NCBI GenBank assembly: GCA_030432255.1
Contig: JAUIHS010000011.1
Span: forward strand, 1-64,000
Origin: Phycisphaerae bacterium
GTDB taxonomy: Bacteria > Planctomycetota > Phycisphaerae > Phycisphaerales > UBA1924
Reading direction: 5' to 3'
Length of the DNA stretch: 64,000 nt
Shown: piece by piece, positions 1 through 6,234 of the stretch
Position numbering within the stretch: position 1 is the first letter of the stretch
Layout: the number at the start of each line of letters is the position of its first letter
Position numbers and translations under genes: made by a program
Notes under the pieces: generated by a model
Databases searched by the model: none
The model's input: the letters and a program-made list of their open reading frames with translations, nothing else
Told to the model about the DNA's origin: nothing

Positions 1-934
1 CCCATTCGGCGGCGACGAGGTTGAGGTCGCGTGTGCCGTTCACGGCATCCCAGATGAATGCGGTGGAGTTGGCACCTGAGCCGGTCGCACCGACGATGAT
101 GGAGCCATCGCCATTCACACCCTCGGCACGAGGTGCCGAGCCGGCTCCGGGGAGTCCGGGCAGCAGTTCCATGCCGGTTTCGGCGCTCCAGCGGAAGGCG
201 CCGCTGAGTGCGATGCCACGACCGGAGGGCAGGTAGTCGCCGCCGCCGACGACGATCTTGCCGTCCCCCGAGATGCGCGTGGGGTTGGAGTTCGTGCCAC
301 CGGGCAGGAAGCCCATCTCCTGCACGCCGGTGTCCTGCGTCCAGATGACGGATCTGAAACCCCCGCCGGACTCAACGCCGACCGCCACCGACCCGTCGTT
401 CGAGATATCGGCACCGTCAAAGAACTCGATCGTCTGCATGCCTGTTGACTCGGTCCACAGGAACCCATCGAACTGGTCCGTGCCATCCGCGGTCTGCGTC
501 GTGCCCGTGACGATGGAGCCATCGGCGGTCACGCCGTGGGCATTGGAGAAGCCTGAGTTGTCCGGGCGCACCGTTCCGAGGTCTTCGGTCCCCCCGGATG
601 TGGTCCAGCGGAAGGCGCGAGAGTTGGAGATGCCGACGACTGTCTGGCCACCATTCGAGACGGCATTGGCCACGGCCGATGCACCTGCGATCGGCGGCAA
701 CTGCTGCAGGCCGCCGCCGCGCGTCCACAGGAAAGCGCCGTTTGCGCCCTGTGTGGAAATCGTGCTGCGCCCGACGACGGCCGTACCGTCCGGTGAGATG
801 CCCTTGGGCGAACTGTTGAAGAACCCGCCGGGCAGGTCGCCGAGTCCGCTGAAGTAAACCGGGCTGCCACCGAGAACCGCAGGCGCAACGAAACCGCTCG
901 CGGCGATCGCCGCGCACTTCCACATCATGTTCAT
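1..934 (-). CDS. Secreted HAF-repeat protein, partial at left edge
   Basis: The reading frame is open from an ATG at 934 to the window edge, giving at least 311 residues with the C-terminus missing. A strong Shine-Dalgarno (AGGAAGGAAG) lies just upstream; in-frame ATGs at 928 and 925 are weaker alternatives. The first ~20 residues are a hydrophobic signal peptide. The rest is a run of imperfect repeats of about 45-55 residues, each with a block like G-I-S-x-D-G-x-x-V-V-G and a block A-F-[RL]-W-[TS] followed by G-G. This is the pattern of the HAF 'probable extracellular repeat' family, thought to form a beta-propeller-like surface protein of unknown role. Exported location is inferred from the signal peptide. 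A PEP-CTERM-type tail would be expected outside the window. The function is not known. Confidence 0.8.
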   Translation of the reverse strand, partial: MNMMWKCAAIAASGFVAPAVLGGSPVYFSGLGDLPGGFFNSSPKGISPDGTAVVGRSTISTQGANGAFLWTRGGGLQQLPPIAGASAVANAVSNGGQTVVGISNSRAFRWTTSGGTEDLGTVRPDNSGFSNAHGVTADGSIVTGTTQTADGTDQFDGFLWTESTGMQTIEFFDGADISNDGSVAVGVESGGGFRSVIWTQDTGVQEMGFLPGGTNSNPTRISGDGKIVVGGGDYLPSGRGIALSGAFRWSAETGMELLPGLPGAGSAPRAEGVNGDGSIIVGATGSGANSTAFIWDAVNGTRDLNLVAAEW

Positions 935-1031
935 CTTGTTCTTCCTTCCTGAACCGGTGTGTAGCGCCGACGTGTCAAGGCGCTCTGCACGGTGTGACGT
1001 CAGAAGCCTCGATCAGTTCCCGGGAACGTGA

Positions 1032-1631
1032 TTACTCCCGGGCATCATCCTTCGGGGCATCCTTCTTGTCCGACTTCTCGGAAGGGTGTCGTGTGGCAAC
1101 GGATTCGGTCTTCTTCCGTGAGACCCTGACGCCCTTGTCCTGTTCCTCGCGCGCCGACTTGACGCGTCCTCCGGTGATCTGGCCGAGGAAGATGAGGCTC
1201 ATAACCGCCATGGCGAGGACACCGACGGGTTCGATGCGCAGGAGGAAGTACAGGAGCAGCACGACGGACGCGACGCCGCCGATCCAACCGGAGGCGCCGA
1301 GATGTCCATCGCGCCGTTTGCCACCGGTTCGCGACTCGATCAGAAGTCCGAGAAGTGCGAGGACCTGGGCGATGAGTCCGGCGGGGATGAGCCAGCGGTC
1401 CATGGAGCGACGGACACCGAGCCAGCGGTACCAGTTCGGGACGCCGATCTCGTTGGCGCGGGCCTGCGCTTCTTCGGGCGTCATCTCGGCATCCATATCC
1501 ACCGGGTACGCCACGTAATCCTGATCGCCGATGCGAATGCTTTGCACGCCCTCGGGTGCCGTGCGATCGCTGCAGCCGACCATCAGTACCGAGAGTCCGA
1601 GAAAGATGACGGCGAGGAGGCGATGGGGCAT
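1032..1631 (-). CDS. Small membrane-anchored lipoprotein of unknown function
   Basis: This gene encodes about 199 residues. The ATG at 1631 is chosen over an upstream in-frame start at 1727 because it places a lipoprotein signal peptide (MPHRLLAVIF...LMVGC) at the N-terminus, with Cys at about residue 20 as the lipidated residue. An acidic region of ~60 residues follows, then three hydrophobic segments around residues 80-97, 112-130 and 135-150. The last ~40 residues form a highly charged Lys/Arg/Asp/Glu tail that is probably cytoplasmic. No enzyme motif is visible. It lies ~120 bp downstream of the LAB_N gene on the same strand, so it may be the last gene of that unit. Both a lipobox and internal membrane segments are present, so the topology is uncertain. 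Confidence 0.6.
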   Translation of the reverse strand: MPHRLLAVIFLGLSVLMVGCSDRTAPEGVQSIRIGDQDYVAYPVDMDAEMTPEEAQARANEIGVPNWYRWLGVRRSMDRWLIPAGLIAQVLALLGLLIESRTGGKRRDGHLGASGWIGGVASVVLLLYFLLRIEPVGVLAMAVMSLIFLGQITGGRVKSAREEQDKGVRVSRKKTESVATRHPSEKSDKKDAPKDDARE

Positions 1632-1752
1632 GGCGTGCTCCGCAGAGGGTGTGGCGACTGTCTGTCTCTTCAGGTTAGTGGGAATTGCGCTACCTGACTG
1701 TTGATCGCGACCCGGATCATGCCGCACGGAAGTCAGAAGCCACTGCCGCCCT

Positions 1753-2355
1753 TCACTCCACCCGCTTCCGTGCCTCTCTCCGCTTCGCTTTCCTGATCAG
1801 CCTGATGTTTCGGGCGTAAATGACAACGCCTGTGGTCTGGCCGAGGACGCCGACGATGTCGCGACGCCACGCAAAGTAGGTGAAGAGCATCACGCCACCG
1901 ATGAAACTCAGGTACCAGAAACTCACCGGCACCACGCTCTCACGACGCCCCTCGCTCACCATCCATTGAATAGCCATGCGCCCGAAGAACGCAATCTGAC
2001 CGGCGAGACCGATGGAGACCCAGACCATGCTGCCCCACGAGGTGATGTTGAACATGCGAAAGGCCGTACGTCCGGCCTGGTCCTCCGCGCGCTGGACAAC
2101 CGGCTCCGGGAGAATCTCCGTCAGACGCTCGCGAGACATCATTTCCGTCGAACTGCCGTCGCGGAAGAGCAGGCGGTAGGTCCGGTCGGTGCCGATCTCG
2201 AGGACGCCGCGGCTGCCTCCCATGTTGATATCAACGAGTTGCGCATCCGGCCGGGCATCCGGCAGTCCCTCGTTCTTGAAGGGGCCCCAGACCAGCCAGA
2301 GTCCCAGCAGGACGAGCAGGACCATGGCCAGCAGCGCTTCAACCTTCAGTTTCAC
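1753..2355 (-). CDS. LAB_N-domain membrane protein (lipid-A-disaccharide synthase N-terminal-like)
   Basis: The protein has 200 residues. An N-terminal membrane segment (about residues 7-27) is followed by a ~75-residue extracytoplasmic part. The C-terminal half matches the LAB_N domain: S-W-G-S-M-V-W, F-F-G-R-M-A-I-Q-W, S-V-V-P-V-S-F-W-Y-L-S, then R-R-D-I-V-G-V-L-G-Q with R-N-I-R-L-I close to the end, in three further membrane segments. In Gram-negative bacteria this fold occurs as the N-terminal part of some LpxB proteins or as a stand-alone membrane protein encoded beside GT2 glycosyltransferases that use polyprenyl phosphate. The start overlaps the end of the upstream GT2 gene by 17 bp, so the two are almost certainly translated together. 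A role in envelope glycolipid or polyprenyl-sugar transfer is inferred. Confidence 0.85.
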   Translation of the reverse strand: MKLKVEALLAMVLLVLLGLWLVWGPFKNEGLPDARPDAQLVDINMGGSRGVLEIGTDRTYRLLFRDGSSTEMMSRERLTEILPEPVVQRAEDQAGRTAFRMFNITSWGSMVWVSIGLAGQIAFFGRMAIQWMVSEGRRESVVPVSFWYLSFIGGVMLFTYFAWRRDIVGVLGQTTGVVIYARNIRLIRKAKRREARKRVE

Positions 2356-3130
2356 GCCCGACCTCCTCGTGTGTGACCGGTCGTCGACGGTTGCCCATCC
2401 ATCGGATTGCGAAGCAGTCGATCAGACCCGGGAGGGCGCGCTGGATCACACCCATGCCGTACTTCGTCTCGCCGGCAGTTCGCGGCCGGTGGTTCACCGC
2501 CATCTCCACGACCTGGTATCCCATCTGCCGCGCCGTGACCGGAATGAAGCGGTGCGCGCCGCGGAACTCCATGGGGAGTCGGACGGCGATTTCGCGACGC
2601 ATGATGCGAAGCGAGCACCCGGTATCACGGATGGTGTCCTTGAGCAGCATGCGCCGGAAGATGCGCCCGACGATCGAGCCGACGCGCCGGACGACGTTGT
2701 CGCGCCGATTGGCGGAGCGGTCGCCCTGCACCATGTCGGCGTTCGTCTCCTGCTGGAGTTTCGCCATGGCGACGAGGTCGGCCGGGTCATTCTGGAGGTC
2801 CGCATCCAGACTGGCGACCCACGCGCCCCTCGATGAGCGGAATGCGGCGTGGAAAGCGGCCGACTGTCCGTTGCCCTTACCCGGCGGGGTGTCGCGCATA
2901 GTGATGACACGGAGCCAGGGGCGTTCGCGTGCCAGGTCTAGAAGGAGTTGTTGTGTGTCGTCAGTGGATCCATCATCAACGACAATGAACTCGAACCCGT
3001 CGCTGCCGTCGGGCGTACCCATGACTTCGACGACGCCCCGTGCGGCGCGCTCGACTTCGTCAACGAGGGGAGCGACGTTTTCCTGCTCATTGTGTGCTGG
3101 AGCCACGACTGTGAAGACCACCTGCGACAT
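2339..3130 (-). CDS. GT2-family polyprenyl-phosphate glycosyltransferase (DPM1-like)
   Basis: The protein has 263 residues from the ATG at 3130, which has a GGAG about 9 nt upstream; an in-frame start at 3205 would only add a low-complexity extension. It shows the GT2 GT-A fold motifs: V-V-A-P-A-H-N-E near the N-terminus, V-V-D-D-G-S-T-D-D-T, and the metal-binding S-L-D-A-D-L-Q-N-D-P. A Q-G-D-R block and R-D-T-G-C-S-L-R follow, both typical of dolichyl- or polyprenyl-phosphate sugar transferases. No C-terminal membrane segments are evident, so it is the soluble DPM1-like type. It overlaps the LAB_N gene. The family moves a sugar from a nucleotide donor to polyprenyl phosphate on the cytoplasmic face of the membrane; the sugar is not predictable here. 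Confidence 0.88.
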   Translation of the reverse strand: MSQVVFTVVAPAHNEQENVAPLVDEVERAARGVVEVMGTPDGSDGFEFIVVDDGSTDDTQQLLLDLARERPWLRVITMRDTPPGKGNGQSAAFHAAFRSSRGAWVASLDADLQNDPADLVAMAKLQQETNADMVQGDRSANRRDNVVRRVGSIVGRIFRRMLLKDTIRDTGCSLRIMRREIAVRLPMEFRGAHRFIPVTARQMGYQVVEMAVNHRPRTAGETKYGMGVIQRALPGLIDCFAIRWMGNRRRPVTHEEVGRETEG

Positions 3131-3346
3131 GCATGCTCCATACCTGCGACGAACCGTCGGTCGGGGCCGATCCTTCAAGCTTGATCGCTCTTGATATACT
3201 CTCACGTCGGCTCAGGGAGGATTCGGAAGTCCCTGTGGACCGAACAATGAACGAAAGCATACACTCAATCGAGCCTTCCGACCCGGCCGGCGCTACCTCT
3301 GCGCGGTCGCAATCCACCTCTTCATGACTTCCTGCAAGGAATGCAC

Positions 3347-4756
3347 GTGCCTTCACCCGAGACCTTTGCGGACATCGCACCCGACCTCATCCGTTTCCTC
3401 GTCGAGACTCAGGGCAGGACACCCATCCGCCCGTATCAGCCACCGGGGGACATGGAGGGTGACATCCCGGGTCTGGAAGAGGACGGTCAGGATCTCGACA
3501 CCATTGCCGCCGAGTTGCGCGACATCATCGAGCACACGCCCTGCACCAACGGACCCGCGTTCTTCAACCAGTTGTTCGGCGGGCGTGACTCAGCCGCTGC
3601 GCTCGGGGAGATCACCGCAAGCCTGCTGAACTCGTCCATGTACACCTACAAGGTGGCCGGTCCGCACGCGCTGATCGAACGGCGCCTGATTGATCACATG
3701 GGCGCGAAGATCGGGTGGAATGACTGCGACGGCATCTTCAACCCCGGCGGTTCGCTCTCCAATCTTGTCGGTGCCATGCTGGCGCGCTCATCGACGTTTC
3801 CCCAGGCACGGGAAGAGGGGATGTCGGGATGCCGGGGGACGATCTATACATCCTCCGAAGGTCATTACTCGATCGTGAAGAACGCCTCCATCGTGGGCGT
3901 GGGTCGCGCCAATGTGCGGCACATCACGACCGATCGCGAAGGGCGCATGGATCCCAACGCGCTGTTGCATCAGATCGAGGAGGATCGCCGCGCCGGCTTC
4001 ACCCCGATGATGATCAACGCCACGGCGGCGACCACCGTCATGGGCGCCTTCGATCCGATCGAGCCCCTCGCGGACATCGCCGGGTACCAGAACATCTGGC
4101 TGCATGTCGACGGCGCATTCGGTTCGTCACTGTTGCTGTCGCCGAAGTACCGTGATCGATTGACGGGCATCGAGAAGGCGGACTCGGTCACATGGAACGC
4201 GCACAAGATGATGGGCGTGCCGATGCACTGCTCGGTGCTGATCACACGCCACAAGGGCATGCTGCGCGAACACATCGGCGAGGGCGCGGACTACCTGTTC
4301 CAGACCGAGACGGATGATGTCAATTTCGGAACACGCTCCATCCAGTGTGGAAGACGCAACGATGTCCTGAAACTCTGGGCCGCCTGGCGTTTCCACGGCG
4401 ATCGCGGCTACGCCGCGCGGATCGAGCGGCAGATGGATCTCGTGCGCCACTGCGTTCAGATCATCGAGGATGATCCGGCGATGGTGCTGTCGACCGATCC
4501 GCAGTCGCTGACGGTGTGCTTTGAAGTGGCCAGCCGATCCAGTCGGGCCATCTGCGATGAACTCGATCGGCGCGGCCTCGCGAAGGTTGGTCACGGCATC
4601 GTGAACGGCCGGCGCGTGATCCGTCTCGTGTGCATCAATCCCAACCAGACGGCCGCGGACTTCGACACCTTCTTCTGCCACGTCCGCGACATCGCGGCGA
4701 GCCTTCCGGATGCGGACAATGACGTTGAGGCGGTGAAGGTGTCGTTGTCGGTGTAG
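3347..4756 (+). CDS. Group II PLP decarboxylase (glutamate, cysteine-sulfinate or aspartate decarboxylase-like)
   Basis: About 469 residues. An ATG at 3341 is in frame, but AAGGA (3336-3340) touches it; the GTG at 3347 has proper 6-nt spacing and is preferred. Numbered from 3341, the PLP-cofactor motif H-V-D-G-A-F-G is at 255-261 and the Schiff-base lysine is K289 in N-A-H-K-M-M-G. The block S-V-T-W-N-A-H-K-M-M-G-V-P and the overall length match the GAD65/cysteine-sulfinate decarboxylase branch of group II decarboxylases. That branch also contains bacterial PLP-type aspartate 1-decarboxylases (PanP). Products could therefore be GABA, hypotaurine or beta-alanine; the sequence alone does not decide. 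It stands alone, with an intergenic tandem repeat directly downstream. Confidence 0.88.
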   Translation: MPSPETFADIAPDLIRFLVETQGRTPIRPYQPPGDMEGDIPGLEEDGQDLDTIAAELRDIIEHTPCTNGPAFFNQLFGGRDSAAALGEITASLLNSSMYTYKVAGPHALIERRLIDHMGAKIGWNDCDGIFNPGGSLSNLVGAMLARSSTFPQAREEGMSGCRGTIYTSSEGHYSIVKNASIVGVGRANVRHITTDREGRMDPNALLHQIEEDRRAGFTPMMINATAATTVMGAFDPIEPLADIAGYQNIWLHVDGAFGSSLLLSPKYRDRLTGIEKADSVTWNAHKMMGVPMHCSVLITRHKGMLREHIGEGADYLFQTETDDVNFGTRSIQCGRRNDVLKLWAAWRFHGDRGYAARIERQMDLVRHCVQIIEDDPAMVLSTDPQSLTVCFEVASRSSRAICDELDRRGLAKVGHGIVNGRRVIRLVCINPNQTAADFDTFFCHVRDIAASLPDADNDVEAVKVSLSV

Positions 4757-4757
4757 G

Positions 4758-4861
4758 GTGGTGGCCGGTGGCTGGTGGCCGGTGGCTGGTGGCTGGTGGC
4801 TGGTGGCTGGTAGTTGGTGGCTGGTGGTTGGTGGTTGGTGGTTGGTGGTTGGTGGTTGGGG
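4758..4861 (+). repeat. Heptameric tandem repeat tract (TGGTGGC/TGGTGGT)
   Basis: About 100 bp of near-perfect 7-bp units, alternating between TGGTGGC, TGGCCGG-like and TGGTGGT versions, begins right after the decarboxylase stop codon. It can be read through in the frame of the downstream small gene as a Trp/Gly/Val-rich peptide, but that gene has its own ribosome binding site after the tract, so the repeat is treated as non-coding. Similar 7-bp periodic runs occur at three other intergenic sites in this window. Confidence 0.9.
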
Positions 4862-4883
4862 GGAAGCTCTGGGAGGGCACAAG

Positions 4884-5192
4884 ATGCTGGTTTTCTTCAT
4901 CCTTGCGGGTTGCTTCGGAGTTGGGATGGTCGTCTTGGGGCACACGATGATCCGGGTGACTGTCTCTCGGCGCCGGTTTGACCCGGGGCGGACGTGTCAG
5001 GCCTGCGATGAACTGCTTTCCGATCGGGCGTCCGTGGACTGTGCCCGGTGCGGGGCGACCGTCCCGGAGGCCGTGCGGCCGCATGCCTACTACACGAACC
5101 GCATCCTGTTCGGTGGCGTGCTCTTCGGCTCGGGGCTGGGCATGGCGATCTTTGGGGCGTTGATTCTGTTGCTCATGCTGGGTTCGCAATGA
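4884..5192 (+). CDS. Small two-helix membrane protein with CxxC zinc ribbon
   Basis: The ATG at 4884 has an excellent Shine-Dalgarno (GGGAGGG at 4871-4877), which excludes the repeat-encoded extension upstream. The product is 102 residues. A hydrophobic N-terminal segment (about 2-22) comes first, then a short domain with two C-x-x-C knuckles (C-Q-A-C and C-A-R-C, 17 residues apart) that most likely binds one zinc ion. A second hydrophobic segment lies at about 75-100. The layout is a hairpin membrane protein with a zinc-ribbon loop between the helices. No named family was recognised. It precedes the ferredoxin gene by ~95 bp and may share a transcript with it. Confidence 0.7.
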   Translation: MLVFFILAGCFGVGMVVLGHTMIRVTVSRRRFDPGRTCQACDELLSDRASVDCARCGATVPEAVRPHAYYTNRILFGGVLFGSGLGMAIFGALILLLMLGSQ

Positions 5193-5287
5193 TCCCTGGC
5201 ACACGGTGACCCCTTGCCTCGGGGTGGTGCGTGGGCCTATCCTTTCGTTCCACTTTTGAATGATTCCAGACTGCAGCGAGGCACCTG

Positions 5288-5686
5288 ATGCACCTTCGAC
5301 ACTCCGACCACGACCATGGCCCCCCCACCGTCAAGGTGAAGTATCTCCTTGAGGATCCCGAGGGATTGACGGGGACTGAGAAGACTGAGTGGGAAGTGAT
5401 GGCCGCGAAGGGTGAGCACCTTCTGGAGGTGGCGGTGGAGCACGGCATCAACATCGAGCATTCATGTGGTGCTGTGTGTGCCTGTTCGACGTGCCACGTG
5501 TACGTCGAGGAGGGGATGAACGACGTGTCGGAGCCGACGGAGGCGGAAGATGACCGCGTCGAGGAGGCGCCGGGCCTGCAGCGGAACAGCCGGCTTTCCT
5601 GCCAGTGCGAGATCGAGGGGGATGGTCCGATCGTGGTGCGCGTTCCGGCCTGGAATCGCAATGCCGTGAAGGAAGTGCCGCACTAG
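5288..5686 (+). CDS. fdx: Adrenodoxin/Isc-type [2Fe-2S] ferredoxin
   Basis: The product is 132 residues; GAGG stands 6 nt before the ATG. The cluster-binding signature is C-x5-C-x2-C (in H-S-C-G-A-V-C-A-C-S-T-C-H-V) with the fourth Cys in L-S-C-Q-C. This is the arrangement of E. coli Fdx and mitochondrial adrenodoxin rather than plant-type ferredoxin. The loop after the third Cys and the acidic stretch (E-E-G-M-N-D-V-S-E-P-T-E-A-E-D-D) also match that family. It usually donates electrons in Fe-S cluster assembly. No isc genes are in this window, so the symbol rests on family resemblance alone. A ~15-residue His-rich N-terminal extension (H-L-R-H-S-D-H-D-H) is unusual. Confidence 0.9.
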   Translation: MHLRHSDHDHGPPTVKVKYLLEDPEGLTGTEKTEWEVMAAKGEHLLEVAVEHGINIEHSCGAVCACSTCHVYVEEGMNDVSEPTEAEDDRVEEAPGLQRNSRLSCQCEIEGDGPIVVRVPAWNRNAVKEVPH

Positions 5687-5713
5687 TCTAGTGGGCGCTC
5701 TGCGGAGCGTGAT

Positions 5714-5741
5714 TCGGGAACCGGGAGTCGGGAATCGGGTT
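5714..5741 (+). repeat. Heptameric repeat, four units of the TCGGGAA type
   Basis: Four successive 7-bp units: TCGGGAA, CCGGGAG, TCGGGAA, TCGGGTT. The tract lies just downstream of the ferredoxin gene. It has the same 7-bp period as the tracts at 4758, 23334 and 24788. Confidence 0.8.
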
Positions 5742-5963
5742 TGATGCCTTCGGCAAAGACTCTGAGGAGTTTCCGCTCTGAAGCGCTGATACGGCATTGG
5801 AGCAATGGAGCGCCTCCTCAGGCGCTCCACTTCGTTTCCCGCCTACCGTCCCTGGTCACATGCTCCGCCCCCCCAATCAAACAACCCCGCCGCGGCCAGC
5901 GACGGGGTCAGTCTGAAGGTTCGTCACCGCGTTGGTGCGGTGAGAGACGGGATGTCCGGATGA

Positions 5964-5993
5964 GGTCCCGATGCGTGTTGCCGCATCGGGACC
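5964..5993 (+). terminator. Perfect 12-bp stem-loop, likely Rho-independent terminator
   Basis: GGTCCCGATGCG, loop TGTTGC, then CGCATCGGGACC, followed by CTTTGTT. The stem is perfect and the following T-rich run favours the + strand. It could end the ferredoxin transcript or a small RNA encoded just upstream. Confidence 0.6.
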
Positions 5994-6146
5994 CTTTGTT
6001 CAATTGAGCCGCGGCCGATGTGGGTTGTTGTTACCAGAAGGGCCCCATCAGGACGCACTCCATTGAATTCAATACAAACGTATCTTTATATCCCCCATAA
6101 ATCAACTAAAATGGATCCAAAAGTCCACTTTTATGGGCCGGACCTC

Positions 6147-6186
6147 AAAAAAAGCGGAGCCAAGCCCTGTGAGGGGCCGGCTCCGC
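6147..6186 (-). terminator. Intrinsic terminator of the endonuclease gene
   Basis: Read on the - strand, GCGGAGCC at 6186-6179 pairs with GGCTCCGC at 6161-6154 and is followed by seven T residues (6153-6147). It lies ~50 bp after the stop codon of the endonuclease I gene and has the classical stem plus U-run form. Confidence 0.88.
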
Positions 6187-6234
6187 CGTCATTCTTCGAG
6201 TGGATGTCGATTGGTGTGACTTGCCGGTGCGTGC

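Larger units (their letters stand above)
5687..6234. other. 548-bp intergenic region with several hairpins and an AT-rich stretch
   Basis: No credible gene is visible. From left to right it holds a heptameric repeat (5714-5741), a perfect 8-bp stem (5807-5814 with 5821-5828), a nearly perfect 8-bp stem (5885-5892 with 5900-5907), a perfect 7-bp stem with a 6-nt loop (5924-5930 with 5937-5943) and a perfect 12-bp stem-loop (5964-5993) followed by CTTTGTT. From about 6055 to 6140 the DNA is unusually AT-rich for this genome and might hold promoters. The far end carries the terminator of the endonuclease gene. The run of hairpins ending in a terminator-like stem suggests a small RNA on the + strand, roughly 5830-6000. 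Confidence 0.5.

Noticed and set aside
4758-4880. Trp/Gly/Val-rich N-terminal extension of the small membrane protein
   Set aside because: It is only the translation of the heptamer tract; a strong Shine-Dalgarno precedes the ATG at 4884.
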